Positions 17,056-25,693 of a stretch of DNA of 64,000 nt are shown here, in pieces. The notes under the pieces are model-generated. The model was not told the DNA's origin. It worked only from the letters and a program-made list of their open reading frames with translations, and searched no databases. This stretch comes from Mycolicibacterium gadium (lineage in GTDB: Bacteria > Actinomycetota > Actinomycetes > Mycobacteriales > Mycobacteriaceae). Numbering within the stretch: position 1 is the stretch's first letter; every line of letters begins with the position of its first letter. The DNA lies in the NCBI RefSeq assembly GCF_010728925.1, contig NZ_AP022608.1, positions 5,704,001 through 5,768,000 on the forward strand, in the 5' to 3' direction. The position numbers were made by a program, and so were the translations under genes.

Positions 17056-17505
17056 GTGCCTGCTCATCTGCATCACGTGGTGATGCGCAGCCATTCGGCG
17101 CAGACGTTCGTTGCTTTCCTGACCGACGTCGTCGGTATGGAGGTTCAGTTCCAGATGCGGGTACCCGGGGAGGTCCTGGAGAAGACGCTGGGCTGGCCGC
17201 CGTCCGAGGGAGCCGATGTCACGATGCTCGGTACCGGCGATTCGGGCCTGGTCGAAGTGCTCGACGTTCCCAAACACCTGCGCGACGTCGTGCCCGAGGG
17301 ACTTGCCGCTTTGTCGTTTCTCACCGACGACTTCGTCGGCGTGCGCGAGAAGGCCGAGTCGTTCGCCGACGATGTCACCGCGCTGGATACGGGGATTCCG
17401 GGCGTCGATCTGTTCTTCTGCACAATGGGCGGTGTGCCGATGGAGTTCATGGGCGCCTATGCGCCAGAAGCGAACTCCGGCAGCAGCGAGGCCACGAACT
17501 CCTGA
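17056..17505 (+). CDS. VOC (glyoxalase/extradiol dioxygenase superfamily) protein
   Basis: A 149-residue vicinal-oxygen-chelate protein. The N-terminal LHHVVMRSHSAQTFVAFLTDVVGM and the C-terminal GVPMEFMGAYAP are typical of a pair of beta-alpha-beta-beta-beta units. Possible metal ligands are His6 or His7 and the Glu in MEFMG. Members isomerise, epimerise or cleave metabolites on a divalent metal. The last 49 bases overlap the convergent LLM gene. It is probably co-transcribed with the preceding SDR; the substrate is unknown. Confidence 0.8.
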   Translation: MPAHLHHVVMRSHSAQTFVAFLTDVVGMEVQFQMRVPGEVLEKTLGWPPSEGADVTMLGTGDSGLVEVLDVPKHLRDVVPEGLAALSFLTDDFVGVREKAESFADDVTALDTGIPGVDLFFCTMGGVPMEFMGAYAPEANSGSSEATNS

Positions 17506-18425
17506 GTGCGGCGGCGTGATTCGCTGCGAGCCTTCGCGTCGTCACCAAGCGGAACCACGCGAACGGCGAGATCGGTGACGCCGGCGTCGCGGTAGCCCCG
17601 GAGCCTGGCGAGGACCGTCGATTCGTCACCCGCGGCCATGGTGTCTCCGACGTCTGCTGCGTCGCCGTGCTCGAGCAGTCGGACGTAATTGGGGGAGAAG
17701 TCGGCGTGACCGAGCACTTCGCTGGCGTACTCACGCGCCTTGTCGCTCTCATTATCCGAGCACAGTGCGACGGGTACGCCTGCCACGACGCGGGTCCCGA
17801 TGCGGCCGGCGGCTTTCGCCGCGCCCGTGATGCGGGGTACGACGTAGTCGCCGATGGCCCTTTCGTCGGCCATCCACAGAATGGTTCCCCCGGTGCGTTC
17901 GCCGGCAATCCGCAACATCGCGGGCCCGAGTGCGGCGATCAGCACTCGTACATCGTAGTCCTCGGTGACATCCACCGGGCTGTGCACCCGGAAGTTGTTG
18001 TTGTCCACCGCAATCGGGCCGGGACCGCCGAATGCCGCCGCCAGGACGTCGAGATAGTCACGTACCAGCAGCGCGGGTTTGTCGTAGGGCAGTCCGAGTT
18101 GGTCGGTGATGATCCAGTGGTGCGACGGGCCCAGGCCCAGCGTGAAGCGGCCTGAGCAGGCGACCTGGGTGGTCAGGGCCTGCTGCGCCATGATGAGCGG
18201 ATGGCGGGTCTGGATGGGGACCACTGCCGTCCCGATCTCGATGCGCTCGGTCACCTGACCAAGCAGCGCGACCGTTGTCATCGCGTCGAGGTACCCGGGA
18301 ACCTGGGGAATCCAGAACGACGCGAAACCGTCACGCTCGGCGGCCTTGCCGTCGTCGAGAAGCCCGGTCAGCCGGTCGGCGCGTGAGCGTTCCTTGTCCG
18401 AGCCGATCATCAGGCCGATCCGCAT
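17457..18425 (-). CDS. LLM class (F420-type) oxidoreductase
   Basis: A 322-residue luciferase-like monooxygenase-fold protein. It begins MRIGLMIGSDKE and contains RIEIGTAVVPIQTRHPLIMA and RFTLGLGPSHHW, hallmarks of actinobacterial F420-dependent oxidoreductases of the TIGR03564/MSMEG type. Such enzymes reduce or oxidise substrates with cofactor F420 rather than FMN. The gene is the last of three minus-strand genes, lies 9 bases after the preceding stop, and overlaps the convergent VOC gene by 49 bases. Confidence 0.87.
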   Translation of the reverse strand: MRIGLMIGSDKERSRADRLTGLLDDGKAAERDGFASFWIPQVPGYLDAMTTVALLGQVTERIEIGTAVVPIQTRHPLIMAQQALTTQVACSGRFTLGLGPSHHWIITDQLGLPYDKPALLVRDYLDVLAAAFGGPGPIAVDNNNFRVHSPVDVTEDYDVRVLIAALGPAMLRIAGERTGGTILWMADERAIGDYVVPRITGAAKAAGRIGTRVVAGVPVALCSDNESDKAREYASEVLGHADFSPNYVRLLEHGDAADVGDTMAAGDESTVLARLRGYRDAGVTDLAVRVVPLGDDAKARSESRRRTQEFVASLLPEFASGA

Positions 18426-18434
18426 CTAAACCTC

Positions 18435-19178
18435 CTACGGCACATAGCGATCCCATTCGTGCGGTACGACGGGGTAGAACGGTGCGGCCAGCAGCGGTTC
18501 GACGGCGGAACCATCCCAGCGGGCCGTCAAAGCAGGCGCCAGCCGCTCCGCGGTGGCGAGGGGATCGTCGTCGAGAAAGCAGTATGTGACGGTTTGACCC
18601 GTTGGTGCACTCGCCAGCCTCGCTTCGACATCCAGCGTCGCGGCGGACCAGATGCCGGCCACACCGTCGACCGTGAGCAACGAATCCGCCGGCGCGTCAC
18701 CACGTTCAAGCACCAGATACACGCCCTTGACCGGCCACCACGGCAGCACGTCGGCACCCACCTTGACGCGTGGCGCGGCAGACTTGCTCCGCACGTCGTA
18801 GACACCGCGTTCGACGGGTGGCAGCAGCGGCAGCTTCCGCTTGCCGCCGATGAGTGCCCGCGCCAGCTCGAGGAAGCCATCCATGCCACTGGGATCGCGG
18901 AAGAAGTACGTCATGACATGGTCGATCGCGTCATACGGTTTGGTCTCTGCGGCACGCGCGGCGCGACATGCGGGCGTCGACACCAGCCGCATGGAGGCGC
19001 GCACGGCGGACAGCCGGTGTTGCTCTGGACGGTGGTCGAGGGTGTGCCACTGTAAGTATTCGGCATCCTTGCCCTCGGGGTGCCGGGTGGCCATCGAGAC
19101 GAACAGGGTGGTGATATCGCCACGACCCGTGGCCAGGACGTCGTCGATCTCGTCGGACGGGGTGCCGGGCAGCTGCAT
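18435..19178 (-). CDS. Hypothetical protein, possible dimeric alpha/beta-barrel fold
   Basis: A 247-residue protein without a family I recognise. The N-terminal half has TTLFVSMATRHPEGKDAEYL then QWHTLDHRPEQHRL, reminiscent of EthD-like or other dimeric ferredoxin-fold proteins. The second half (GVYLVLERGDA, VTYCFLDDDP) looks like a repeat of the same fold, suggesting an internal duplication. There is no signal peptide or membrane helix. It lies between the LLM and epimerase genes with 9-base gaps on both sides, so it is part of their operon. Confidence 0.7.
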   Translation of the reverse strand: MQLPGTPSDEIDDVLATGRGDITTLFVSMATRHPEGKDAEYLQWHTLDHRPEQHRLSAVRASMRLVSTPACRAARAAETKPYDAIDHVMTYFFRDPSGMDGFLELARALIGGKRKLPLLPPVERGVYDVRSKSAAPRVKVGADVLPWWPVKGVYLVLERGDAPADSLLTVDGVAGIWSAATLDVEARLASAPTGQTVTYCFLDDDPLATAERLAPALTARWDGSAVEPLLAAPFYPVVPHEWDRYVP

Positions 19179-19187
19179 GGGATGTCC

Positions 19188-20120
19188 TCAGGGGTTGGTC
19201 GAATCAGCTTCGGGCAGAGCGATTTCAGGATGTCGGGCAGCGACCATGCGGCGGAACCCGTCGCGCCAGTGCACTTTGGTGGGACCGAGTATCTCGTGCC
19301 TATAGGTGACGTCGGGCCATAGCAGTGTGTGTGCGTCTGCCGTGTAGGTGAAGTGCGGTTCGACGCCGACGAGCTCACCCAGGTAGGTGCAGTAGTCCTC
19401 GGCGCTGACCGTCTGGCTACCGGCCCAGTTCACGACGATGGGCGGCGTCGCCGCGACCTCCATTGCCCGGATGCCGAGTTCGACGTAGTCGTCCTCGTAG
19501 AGCGGGTTGTAGTTGTTGGGTTTGTCGGGGTGCAGCCGAATCGGCCTGCCCGCCAACATCATGTCGAGCCGGTCAGCGGGCGCTCCGCCTTCCGGGCCGT
19601 AGGTCGAGCAGATGCGGATGATCGTGAGCGGTATGTCGTACTGCTTCGCGATCCAGGTGCACACGGCCTCGGCGGCGATCTTGGAGAAGCTGTAGTTCGG
19701 ACGCAGCGGAACGCCCGGCGGATCCGATTCCCGCAGCGGCCGTTGTCCCTGGTACCCGTACACCGATCCGGTCGAGCAGAAGACGAACCCCTTTGCGGTG
19801 CGGCAGTGGTACAGCAGATCGCCGGACTTCTGCGCGTTCGTGTCGACACATTGTTCCCAATCACCGGAGCCTGCGTCGACCGCCGCGTGGAACACATAGG
19901 TGAAATCGGCGGGGAGGGCCGCGAAGTCGCCGATGCTCATGTCGAGCGCGACTGGAGTGATGCCCGCGGCAGCCAGCCTGTCGCGATCGGCCGGATCCCT
20001 CAACCGGGCCGCACCCCAGACCTCGTTGCGCTGTGCCAACGCCCGCGCGATCGGGAACGCGATTTTTCCCGTGGCACCGGTAATCAGGATCTTCTCCGAA
20101 TCGAGCATCCCTTCAGTCAT
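19188..20120 (-). CDS. NAD-dependent epimerase/dehydratase (extended SDR)
   Basis: A 310-residue extended SDR. The nucleotide-binding motif ITGATGKIAFPIA is at about residues 13-25, and the active site has Ser in CSTGSVYGY and Tyr-x3-Lys in NYSFSKIAAE. Members act on nucleotide sugars but also on hydroxysteroids (3-beta-HSD-like) and related alcohols, so its presence here fits oxidation of a cyclic alcohol. It is the first gene of a three-gene minus-strand operon, divergent from an acyl-CoA dehydrogenase across 44 bp that hold the MarR-type motif. Confidence 0.87.
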   Translation of the reverse strand: MTEGMLDSEKILITGATGKIAFPIARALAQRNEVWGAARLRDPADRDRLAAAGITPVALDMSIGDFAALPADFTYVFHAAVDAGSGDWEQCVDTNAQKSGDLLYHCRTAKGFVFCSTGSVYGYQGQRPLRESDPPGVPLRPNYSFSKIAAEAVCTWIAKQYDIPLTIIRICSTYGPEGGAPADRLDMMLAGRPIRLHPDKPNNYNPLYEDDYVELGIRAMEVAATPPIVVNWAGSQTVSAEDYCTYLGELVGVEPHFTYTADAHTLLWPDVTYRHEILGPTKVHWRDGFRRMVAARHPEIALPEADSTNP

Positions 20121-20142
20121 AGCGCACCGCGACCCAAATGTT

Positions 20143-20160
20143 AAGTACTTGATACTGTGG
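20143..20160. promoter_or_regulatory. MarR-type operator/promoter motif (copy 1)
   Basis: AAGTACTTGATACTGTGG at 20143-20160, with an inner palindrome AAGTACTT. GATACT could serve as a -10 box for a leaderless transcript starting at the GTG at 20165. The same 18-mer, with one change, occurs on the minus strand at 24282-24299, and a partial copy at 27807-27820 follows the MarR gene. Confidence 0.6.
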
Positions 20161-20164
20161 GTCT

Positions 20165-21343
20165 GTGCAGCTCACCTTCGATGCCGACGTCGAGGCGTTT
20201 CGCGAGGAGTTCATCGACTTTCTCGACGCACACCTGCCTCCGGAGGCCGAGGCGGAGACCGAGCGGTCCCGATCGACCTCACACGTGCCGGAGTGGTCGC
20301 GAAGGTGGCAGCGTCTGCAGTTCGACCATGGCTGGCTCCTACCGGGCAATCCGCCCGAATTCGGCGGCCGCAATGCGGGCATCCTCGAACAATTCGTGCA
20401 CCGCGAGGAACTCGCGCGACGCCGCATCTATCACGCGTTCAATCCGCAGGGCGTCGGCATCATCGCCGCGTCGCTGCTGTCGTTCGGCACCGAGGAGCAG
20501 AAGCGAAAGTGGGCGGTGCCCATACTGCGCGCCGAGATGACGGCATCGCTGGGTATGAGCGAACCGGGGGCGGGGTCGGATCTGGCAGGGTTGCGCACCC
20601 GCGCCGATGTGGTCGACGACCATTTCGTGGTCAACGGGCAGAAGGTGTGGACGTCGGGCGCCCACGACGCGGATCTGATCCTGACCTTCGTACGTACCGA
20701 TCCCGACGCGCCGAAACACAAAGGCATCAGCGCGCTCATCATTCCCACCGACTCGCCGGGGGTGGAGCGACGGCCGTTCGCGTCGGTGTACGGCCGCGAC
20801 GAAGTCGACTTCAACGAGGTGTTCTTCTCCGACGTGTGCGTTCCTGCGGAGAACCTCGTCGGGCCGCTCGGCGGGGGGTGGAAAGTCGCCAACGGTTCGC
20901 TCGGCCACGAGCGGACCATGATGTGGATGGCGTTCGCCAACCGACTCGAACAACTGCTGGAGGATTACCATCCCGTTGGCGAGGTCAATCGGGATCGGTA
21001 CGCGACCATCGCCATGGACTATCAAGCCCTGCGTCTGCTCGGTTCGGCAGCGCTCGGGCAGGCTGCGCGCGGTGAGCGCGACATCCCCGGTGTTTCGGTG
21101 CTGAAGCTGCTCGGATCCGAGGCAGAACAGAACGCGCTGCGACACGCGCTGGAGGGCGCGGGTATGGACGGTTTGACCAGCCCGGCGTTGACCGGGCGCC
21201 ATAACCCCTATAGCCCAGACCTTTTCACCGCCAGCTGGTTCACCCGGTACATCAGTAGCTATGCCGGCACCATTTCGGGTGGCACCTCGGAGATTCAGCG
21301 CAACATCATCGCGCAGCGTGTGCTGGGATTACCGGCCCGGTAA
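20165..21343 (+). CDS. Acyl-CoA dehydrogenase
   Basis: A 392-residue acyl-CoA dehydrogenase that starts [16 protein letters not shown] and has [14 protein letters not shown] in the FAD region. It ends with [19 protein letters not shown], the signature of the actinobacterial FadE group that often forms hetero-oligomers in steroid side-chain degradation. It is a close paralogue of 48951-50126. GTG 20165 sits 5 bases after the MarR-type motif, consistent with a leaderless transcript. Unlike its paralogue it has no adjacent small partner dehydrogenase. Its 3' end abuts a truncated ATPase remnant. Confidence 0.92.
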   Translation: MQLTFDADVEAFREEFIDFLDAHLPPEAEAETERSRSTSHVPEWSRRWQRLQFDHGWLLPGNPPEFGGRNAGILEQFVHREELARRRIYHAFNPQGVGIIAASLLSFGTEEQKRKWAVPILRAEMTASLGMSEPGAGSDLAGLRTRADVVDDHFVVNGQKVWTSGAHDADLILTFVRTDPDAPKHKGISALIIPTDSPGVERRPFASVYGRDEVDFNEVFFSDVCVPAENLVGPLGGGWKVANGSLGHERTMMWMAFANRLEQLLEDYHPVGEVNRDRYATIAMDYQALRLLGSAALGQAARGERDIPGVSVLKLLGSEAEQNALRHALEGAGMDGLTSPALTGRHNPYSPDLFTASWFTRYISSYAGTISGGTSEIQRNIIAQRVLGLPAR

Positions 21344-21384
21344 GTGAACCGGCGATGGCCAGTTCTCGAAGCGCACCGCGGGCT

Positions 21385-21617
21385 GGCGCCGGCTCGCACC
21401 GCGCGGGTCAACGGTCCGTCCACCCAGACCGTCTCGCCGCCCTTCAACAGAAAGCGGCCGACCAGATTCGCCGATGTCATGTCCTCGTGACCCGCAACGG
21501 TGATGAGCTCGCGCCCCAGTTCGTGAGCTATTGCCTCGACGAAACGCGTCTTCCCACAACCGGTGGGCCCTTTCAGCAGAACCGGCGACCCGCGACGGGC
21601 CGGCCATTGGCCGAACG
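21385..21617 (-). pseudogene. Remnant of a NorQ/CbbQ-type AAA+ (MoxR-like) ATPase
   Basis: Reading the minus strand gives [20 protein letters not shown], with an intact Walker A at about 21547-21570. Downstream come [19 protein letters not shown] and [20 protein letters not shown], close to the NorQ/CbbQ/NirQ family. Homology stops at about 21385 where the Walker B (YLDE) segment should begin, and the reading frame then runs into the 3' end of the acyl-CoA dehydrogenase gene. The N-terminus is also missing and no start codon is in place. About 80 of about 270 residues remain, so this is a gene fragment. It fills the only gap in this stretch. Confidence 0.75.
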
Positions 21618-22796
21618 TTACTGAGCGCCATTGCCGTCCGCGCCTTGAATCGGCACGACAGGCGGGATCTCCACCCCTTCCGGTAGCACGAGTACGCCGT
21701 CGTGGTTGACGAATCCTGAGCGGTGGGTCGTCAGTGGTAGGTCAGGATTCGGACACGGTCGGTCGGTTCCGTCGCCGCAGATGCCAGGGTTGAAATACGA
21801 ACGCTTCTGCACGTCTTCGGGCCACGGATCAGCTTGCGTACCAAGCCAGGTGGCAGGCACGTTGTAGAAGAGGAAGAAGCATGCGCTCACACCGCCGAAA
21901 ATCGCCAGGAAGCGAACGAACTGCTGTTTGGCGAACCCACCGCGGATTTGGTCGAGTCCGCGTTCGACGACGGTGCGGCCGCGGTCATCGGTGAAGAAGC
22001 GCAGGCAACAGAGCGCCGCCTGGACACCACCCCACATGAAGCCTTCGTAGATCGGATATTGGTAATGGGTGCCGGCGTTGATCGACAGCGACTGGATGGC
22101 GCCCGGGTAGGAGTAGAAGCCGATCGGCAGGAGGATCAGCCCCTCCATGATGAAGTCGAAGACGATGGCGATCGCATAGGTGACCAACACGAGCCGAAGG
22201 TTGCTAATGCCCGGCCAACGGCCTTTGATCTTGCGCATGAGCGCGCATCCGACGATGGTGAGCAGCAGCACCCCGTACATGTAGCCGGGAATATTGGTCA
22301 GCAGCGGCTCGGGCACCGTATGTCCCGGTTCCTCGTGCGCCACCCAGCCCGGAAAGTACGGTGCCCAGGACCCCTGATTGAACAGCCATGCGTTGTACGT
22401 GCACCAGGTGCTGTAGTAGTTGATCATCGGGTCCTGGAACATCATCAGTGCCATCGACACCAGCAGCATGCCGTCGAGAGTGATGCGCCGTTCACGCCAC
22501 CAGGGCCGAATGATGAAGAACCACAGCGCGAACGGCAGACCGATCCATAACACGACCGCGTTGGCGATCAACGGGATCTTCATGTACATCGGTGGCTCGC
22601 TCGGACCTCCCGCCACCGGCTCGAAATAGGGCCCGCTGACCCACCGGATGATGAGGTACACCGTCAGCGCCAGGAAAACGGCGCCGACGGTCGCCCAGAT
22701 CTTGATGGCGTTCGATGAACGCGGGCTCTCCGAGCCGAGTACCGCGGTGTGACTCATCGATTCGGTGACGGGTGGTTTCTTCGACGGTCCGCTCAC
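21618..22796 (-). CDS. AveC-like (spirocyclase family) integral membrane protein
   Basis: A 392-residue membrane protein with about seven hydrophobic helices between residues 30 and 320. Conserved-looking polar stretches include [18 protein letters not shown] and [11 protein letters not shown], which I associate with the AveC family (spiroketal-forming enzyme of avermectin biosynthesis). The C-terminal 70 residues are a Pro-rich polar tail. Mycobacterial members are of unknown function. GTG at 22796 has AGGAG upstream. It is divergent from a TetR gene and near an EBP-like membrane gene, suggesting chemistry on a lipophilic cyclic substrate. The family call is from memory of its pattern. Confidence 0.7.
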   Translation of the reverse strand: MSGPSKKPPVTESMSHTAVLGSESPRSSNAIKIWATVGAVFLALTVYLIIRWVSGPYFEPVAGGPSEPPMYMKIPLIANAVVLWIGLPFALWFFIIRPWWRERRITLDGMLLVSMALMMFQDPMINYYSTWCTYNAWLFNQGSWAPYFPGWVAHEEPGHTVPEPLLTNIPGYMYGVLLLTIVGCALMRKIKGRWPGISNLRLVLVTYAIAIVFDFIMEGLILLPIGFYSYPGAIQSLSINAGTHYQYPIYEGFMWGGVQAALCCLRFFTDDRGRTVVERGLDQIRGGFAKQQFVRFLAIFGGVSACFFLFYNVPATWLGTQADPWPEDVQKRSYFNPGICGDGTDRPCPNPDLPLTTHRSGFVNHDGVLVLPEGVEIPPVVPIQGADGNGAQ

Positions 22797-22833
22797 GACG
22801 ACTCCTGGCTGGGAACGATGAACATTTCCGAAA

Positions 22834-22873
22834 AGATACCAATGAGTATCTGAGTAGCCAATAGGTTTCTCAG
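22834..22873. promoter_or_regulatory. Putative TetR operator, two half-overlapping repeats
   Basis: AGATAC-CAATGA-GTATCT (22834-22851) is an inverted repeat. A second one, CTGAG (22850-22854) and CTCAG (22869-22873), overlaps it. CCAAT followed by a TCT-ending half-site recurs within both. It lies in the 98-bp divergent region between the AveC-like gene and the TetR gene, whose product probably binds here. Confidence 0.6.
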
Positions 22874-22894
22874 ATTCTGTGGCAGACTTTCGTC

Positions 22895-23497
22895 ATGGTC
22901 GAGCGCTGGACGCGGGAACGACGCGTCGAACACACCCGCTCCCTGCTGCTCGACGCCGCCGAGGAAGTCTTCGCCGAAAAGGGCTTCACCCCTGCCAGTC
23001 TCGATGACATCGCACGCGCAGCCGGCTACACCAAGGGCGCCATCTACAAGCACTTCGCGACCAAGGAGGACCTTTTCCTGGCCGTCAGCGACCGCTACTG
23101 GCGCCGATACTTCGACAACTTCGCCGAGGTCATGGCCTCTGCGAAGCAGGTCGGGCCGCGCGAATTCGACGAGATCGCCAAGCGATGGCGCAAGCTCAGC
23201 CGGGACCGCGGCGCCGAGCACGCCGCCCTTGGCCACGAGTTCACGCTCTACCTACTGCGCAACCCCGAAGCGCGAGAGCGGGTGGCTGCCAAGCGGTCAG
23301 AGGTCGTCAAGGCGCTAGCGAAATTCATCGTCGACGGCATGGACCGGCTGGACGGCACCCTGCTGATACCGCCCTTGACGTTCGCGCAGGTGCTCGTCGC
23401 GACCAGCGATGCTGTCGTGCTCGGCAGCGAACTCGACGACGTCGACCTCTACCGGCCGGTCATCGAGATGTACACGTCGGCGATCAAGTTGCCGTGA
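22895..23497 (+). CDS. TetR family transcriptional regulator
   Basis: A 200-residue TetR repressor with a clear DNA-binding domain (ASLDDIARAAGYTKGAIYKHF, about residues 34-54). The ligand-binding domain is Arg-rich at residues 90-135. It is divergent from the AveC-like gene across the palindromes at 22834-22873. Its last 14 bases overlap the convergent EBP-like gene. Probable local regulator of both membrane protein genes. Confidence 0.92.
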   Translation: MVERWTRERRVEHTRSLLLDAAEEVFAEKGFTPASLDDIARAAGYTKGAIYKHFATKEDLFLAVSDRYWRRYFDNFAEVMASAKQVGPREFDEIAKRWRKLSRDRGAEHAALGHEFTLYLLRNPEARERVAAKRSEVVKALAKFIVDGMDRLDGTLLIPPLTFAQVLVATSDAVVLGSELDDVDLYRPVIEMYTSAIKLP

Positions 23498-24275
23498 CGT
23501 GCTGTTGGTCCGGGCTCAGCGCTCCCGCCCGTCTGGTCAGGTAGTCGATCTGAAGGTGGATCGAATACAGCACCAGCGGCGGCAGGACGATAAACGGAAC
23601 GTTCTCGCCGATGAACTTGAACCACAGTCCATATGCGCCTTGCCCGATGTCGTTGAACCCGGCGCCCACCTCCGCCAGGAAATACACCGCCGTGCTGCTC
23701 ATCAACACCGCGATCCCGGCGAACGTCACCCACAGGCACCGGATGCGCGACTCGGTCGAGAGAGTCGGCCGAATCAGGCGCGTCCACATGGTGACGACGA
23801 CGATTCCGGTGGTGACTCCGACGACCTCCAGGGCGAACATCCACGGGTTGCCGCTGACGTAGCGGGTATCGGCCAACCCGTATTGCCACCACAGCCACTT
23901 CCAGCCGGGGTCCGTGGTCGGCGTCCACATTCCCAGCGGATGGCCGACCAGGAACATCAGCTCGTACCCGATCTGGCTGAACGCCGTGTACGGCAGGTAG
24001 AACAACGTGAGTTCGGCGGCCTTGTCGAGTCGAGTCCGCTTCTCGCCCGGTGCATCCCAGAGGATGACGAACGGCAGCAGGATCACCGGGATGCCGAAGA
24101 GCAGGTTCGCGATGACGTCGACGGTGAACGACGGCGGGATGACATCGAGGCTGACACCGACGGTCATGAGGACGAACACGAACGCGGTGAAGAAGGCCGT
24201 CGCGGCGTAAATCCGCAATCGATGCGGTGCCCACGGTTGGGCGAAGTTCGGCTCAGGCTCAGAGATTTCGGCCAT
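23484..24275 (-). CDS. Emopamil-binding protein (EBP/EXPERA)-like membrane protein
   Basis: A 263-residue membrane protein with about six hydrophobic helices. The segment LWWQYGLADTRYVSGNPW leading to FALEVVGV aligns by eye with human sterol delta8-delta7 isomerase EBP (LWKEYAKGDSRYILGDN leading to CMETITA). YFLAEVGAGF and ENVPFIVLP match YFLTEHRDGF and MNALWLVLP. EBP active-site residues Glu80, Glu122 and Asn193 would correspond to Glu105, Glu150 and Asn225. Isomerisation of a sterol-like double bond in the membrane is inferred. ATG 24275 is chosen; the MarR-type promoter motif lies 6 bases upstream. Confidence 0.72.
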   Translation of the reverse strand: MAEISEPEPNFAQPWAPHRLRIYAATAFFTAFVFVLMTVGVSLDVIPPSFTVDVIANLLFGIPVILLPFVILWDAPGEKRTRLDKAAELTLFYLPYTAFSQIGYELMFLVGHPLGMWTPTTDPGWKWLWWQYGLADTRYVSGNPWMFALEVVGVTTGIVVVTMWTRLIRPTLSTESRIRCLWVTFAGIAVLMSSTAVYFLAEVGAGFNDIGQGAYGLWFKFIGENVPFIVLPPLVLYSIHLQIDYLTRRAGALSPDQQHVTAT

Positions 24276-24281
24276 GGTCGT

Positions 24282-24299
24282 CCACAGTATCAACTACTT
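24282..24299. promoter_or_regulatory. MarR-type operator/promoter motif (copy 2)
   Basis: On the minus strand, AAGTAGTTGATACTGTGG, 17 of 18 bases identical to the motif at 20143-20160 and likewise placed just upstream of a start codon (ATG 24275, minus). It lies in the 151-bp divergent region between the EBP-like gene and the Rieske operon; the rest of that region shows no further clear motif. Confidence 0.6.
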
Positions 24300-24426
24300 G
24301 CGATTACCGGAAGGAGGCGTTACCGTCAGCGCTGCAGGCCCGTACAAATTTTGCTCCTCGCGTGTGCGGCGCGCCCAAGCTCAGCCCGTGTGCCGCACAC
24401 CGATCGCGAGTCGACAGGAACAGGTG

Positions 24427-25692
24427 ATGGCACGATTTCCGAAACCACCCGAAGGCAGTTGGACGGAGCACTACCCCCAGTTGGGCACGGGGCCGGTGTC
24501 CTACGAGGATTCGGTGGACCCGGAGTTCTACGAAGTCGAGCGCAAGGCGGTTTTCAAACGCGCATGGCTGAATGTCGGCCGCGTCGAACAGATTCCGCGT
24601 AAGGGCAGCTACTTCACCAAGGAACTGAAGGTCGTCAATACGTCGATCATCGTGGTACGTACCACAAAGGGTGAGGTCAAGGCGTACCACAACATCTGTC
24701 GGCATCGTGGCAACAAGCTGGTCTGGAACGACATGCCGTTGGAGGAGACCAGTGGGGTGTGCCGCCAGTTCACGTGCAAGTACCACGCCTGGCGGTACGA
24801 CCTCGACGGCAACCTCACCTTCGTCCAGCAGGAGGGGGAGTTCTTCGACCTCGACAAGAGCCGATACGGCCTGGTGCCGGTGCATTGCGAGGTGTGGGAG
24901 GGCTTCATCTTCGTCAACTTCGCGAAGACACCCGAGCAGTCCCTGCGCGATTTCCTCGGGCCGATGATCACCGACCTCGAGGGTTATCCGTTCGAGAAGA
25001 TGACGTCGCGGTTCTACTACCGCTCCGAGGTCAAGGCCAACTGGAAGCTCTACATGGACGCGTTCCAGGAGTTCTATCACGCACCCGTACTGCACGCGAA
25101 CCAGTCGCCGACGGCCTACTCCAAAGCGGCGGCCGAAGCGGGGTTCGAGGCTCCCCACTACCGCATCGAAGGTCCGCACCGGCTGGTGAGCACGTCGGGT
25201 ATCCGCGCGTGGGAGATGGCCGACGAGATGCGCAAGCCCATCGAAGACATCTGTCGGAGTGGGCTTTTCGGGCCGTGGGACAAGCCGGATCTGGGGGAGA
25301 TGCCGAAGGGCCTCAATCCCGCGAAATGTGACCCGTGGGGCCTGGATTCGTTCCAGCTCTTCCCCAACTTCGTCATTCTGTTCTGGGGCCAGGGCTGGTA
25401 CCTGACATATCACTACTGGCCGACGTCGCACAACACGCACATTTTCGAGGGAACGGTGTACTTCCCGGCGCCGCGGACGCCCCGCGAGCGCATCGCGCAG
25501 GAACTCGCCGCCGTGTCCTTCAAGGAGTACGGCCTGCAGGACGCCAACACCCTGGAGGCCACCCAGACGATGGTCGAATCGCGTGTGCTCGACAACTTCG
25601 TCCTCTGCGATCAGGAGGTGCTCATCCGCCATCTCCATACCGAGACCGCGGCCTGGGTCGAGGACTACCGGCGCAAGACCGCGGGGGTGTGA
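24427..25692 (+). CDS. Rieske non-heme iron oxygenase, alpha subunit
   Basis: A 421-residue Rieske oxygenase. [2Fe-2S] ligands are Cys91-x-His93 and Cys117-x2-His120, and the iron ligands are two His in EFYHAPVLH (about 218 and 223). It is similar along its whole length to the enzymes at 161 and 29638, sharing the SWTEHYP N-terminus and GWYLTYHYWPTSHNTH. ATG 24427 is preceded by GGAACAGGTG. The gene is followed one base later by the small partner gene. Electrons probably come from the reductase encoded at 27831. The target is likely a hydrophobic ring or alkyl carbon. Confidence 0.93.
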   Translation: MARFPKPPEGSWTEHYPQLGTGPVSYEDSVDPEFYEVERKAVFKRAWLNVGRVEQIPRKGSYFTKELKVVNTSIIVVRTTKGEVKAYHNICRHRGNKLVWNDMPLEETSGVCRQFTCKYHAWRYDLDGNLTFVQQEGEFFDLDKSRYGLVPVHCEVWEGFIFVNFAKTPEQSLRDFLGPMITDLEGYPFEKMTSRFYYRSEVKANWKLYMDAFQEFYHAPVLHANQSPTAYSKAAAEAGFEAPHYRIEGPHRLVSTSGIRAWEMADEMRKPIEDICRSGLFGPWDKPDLGEMPKGLNPAKCDPWGLDSFQLFPNFVILFWGQGWYLTYHYWPTSHNTHIFEGTVYFPAPRTPRERIAQELAAVSFKEYGLQDANTLEATQTMVESRVLDNFVLCDQEVLIRHLHTETAAWVEDYRRKTAGV

Positions 25693-25693
25693 C

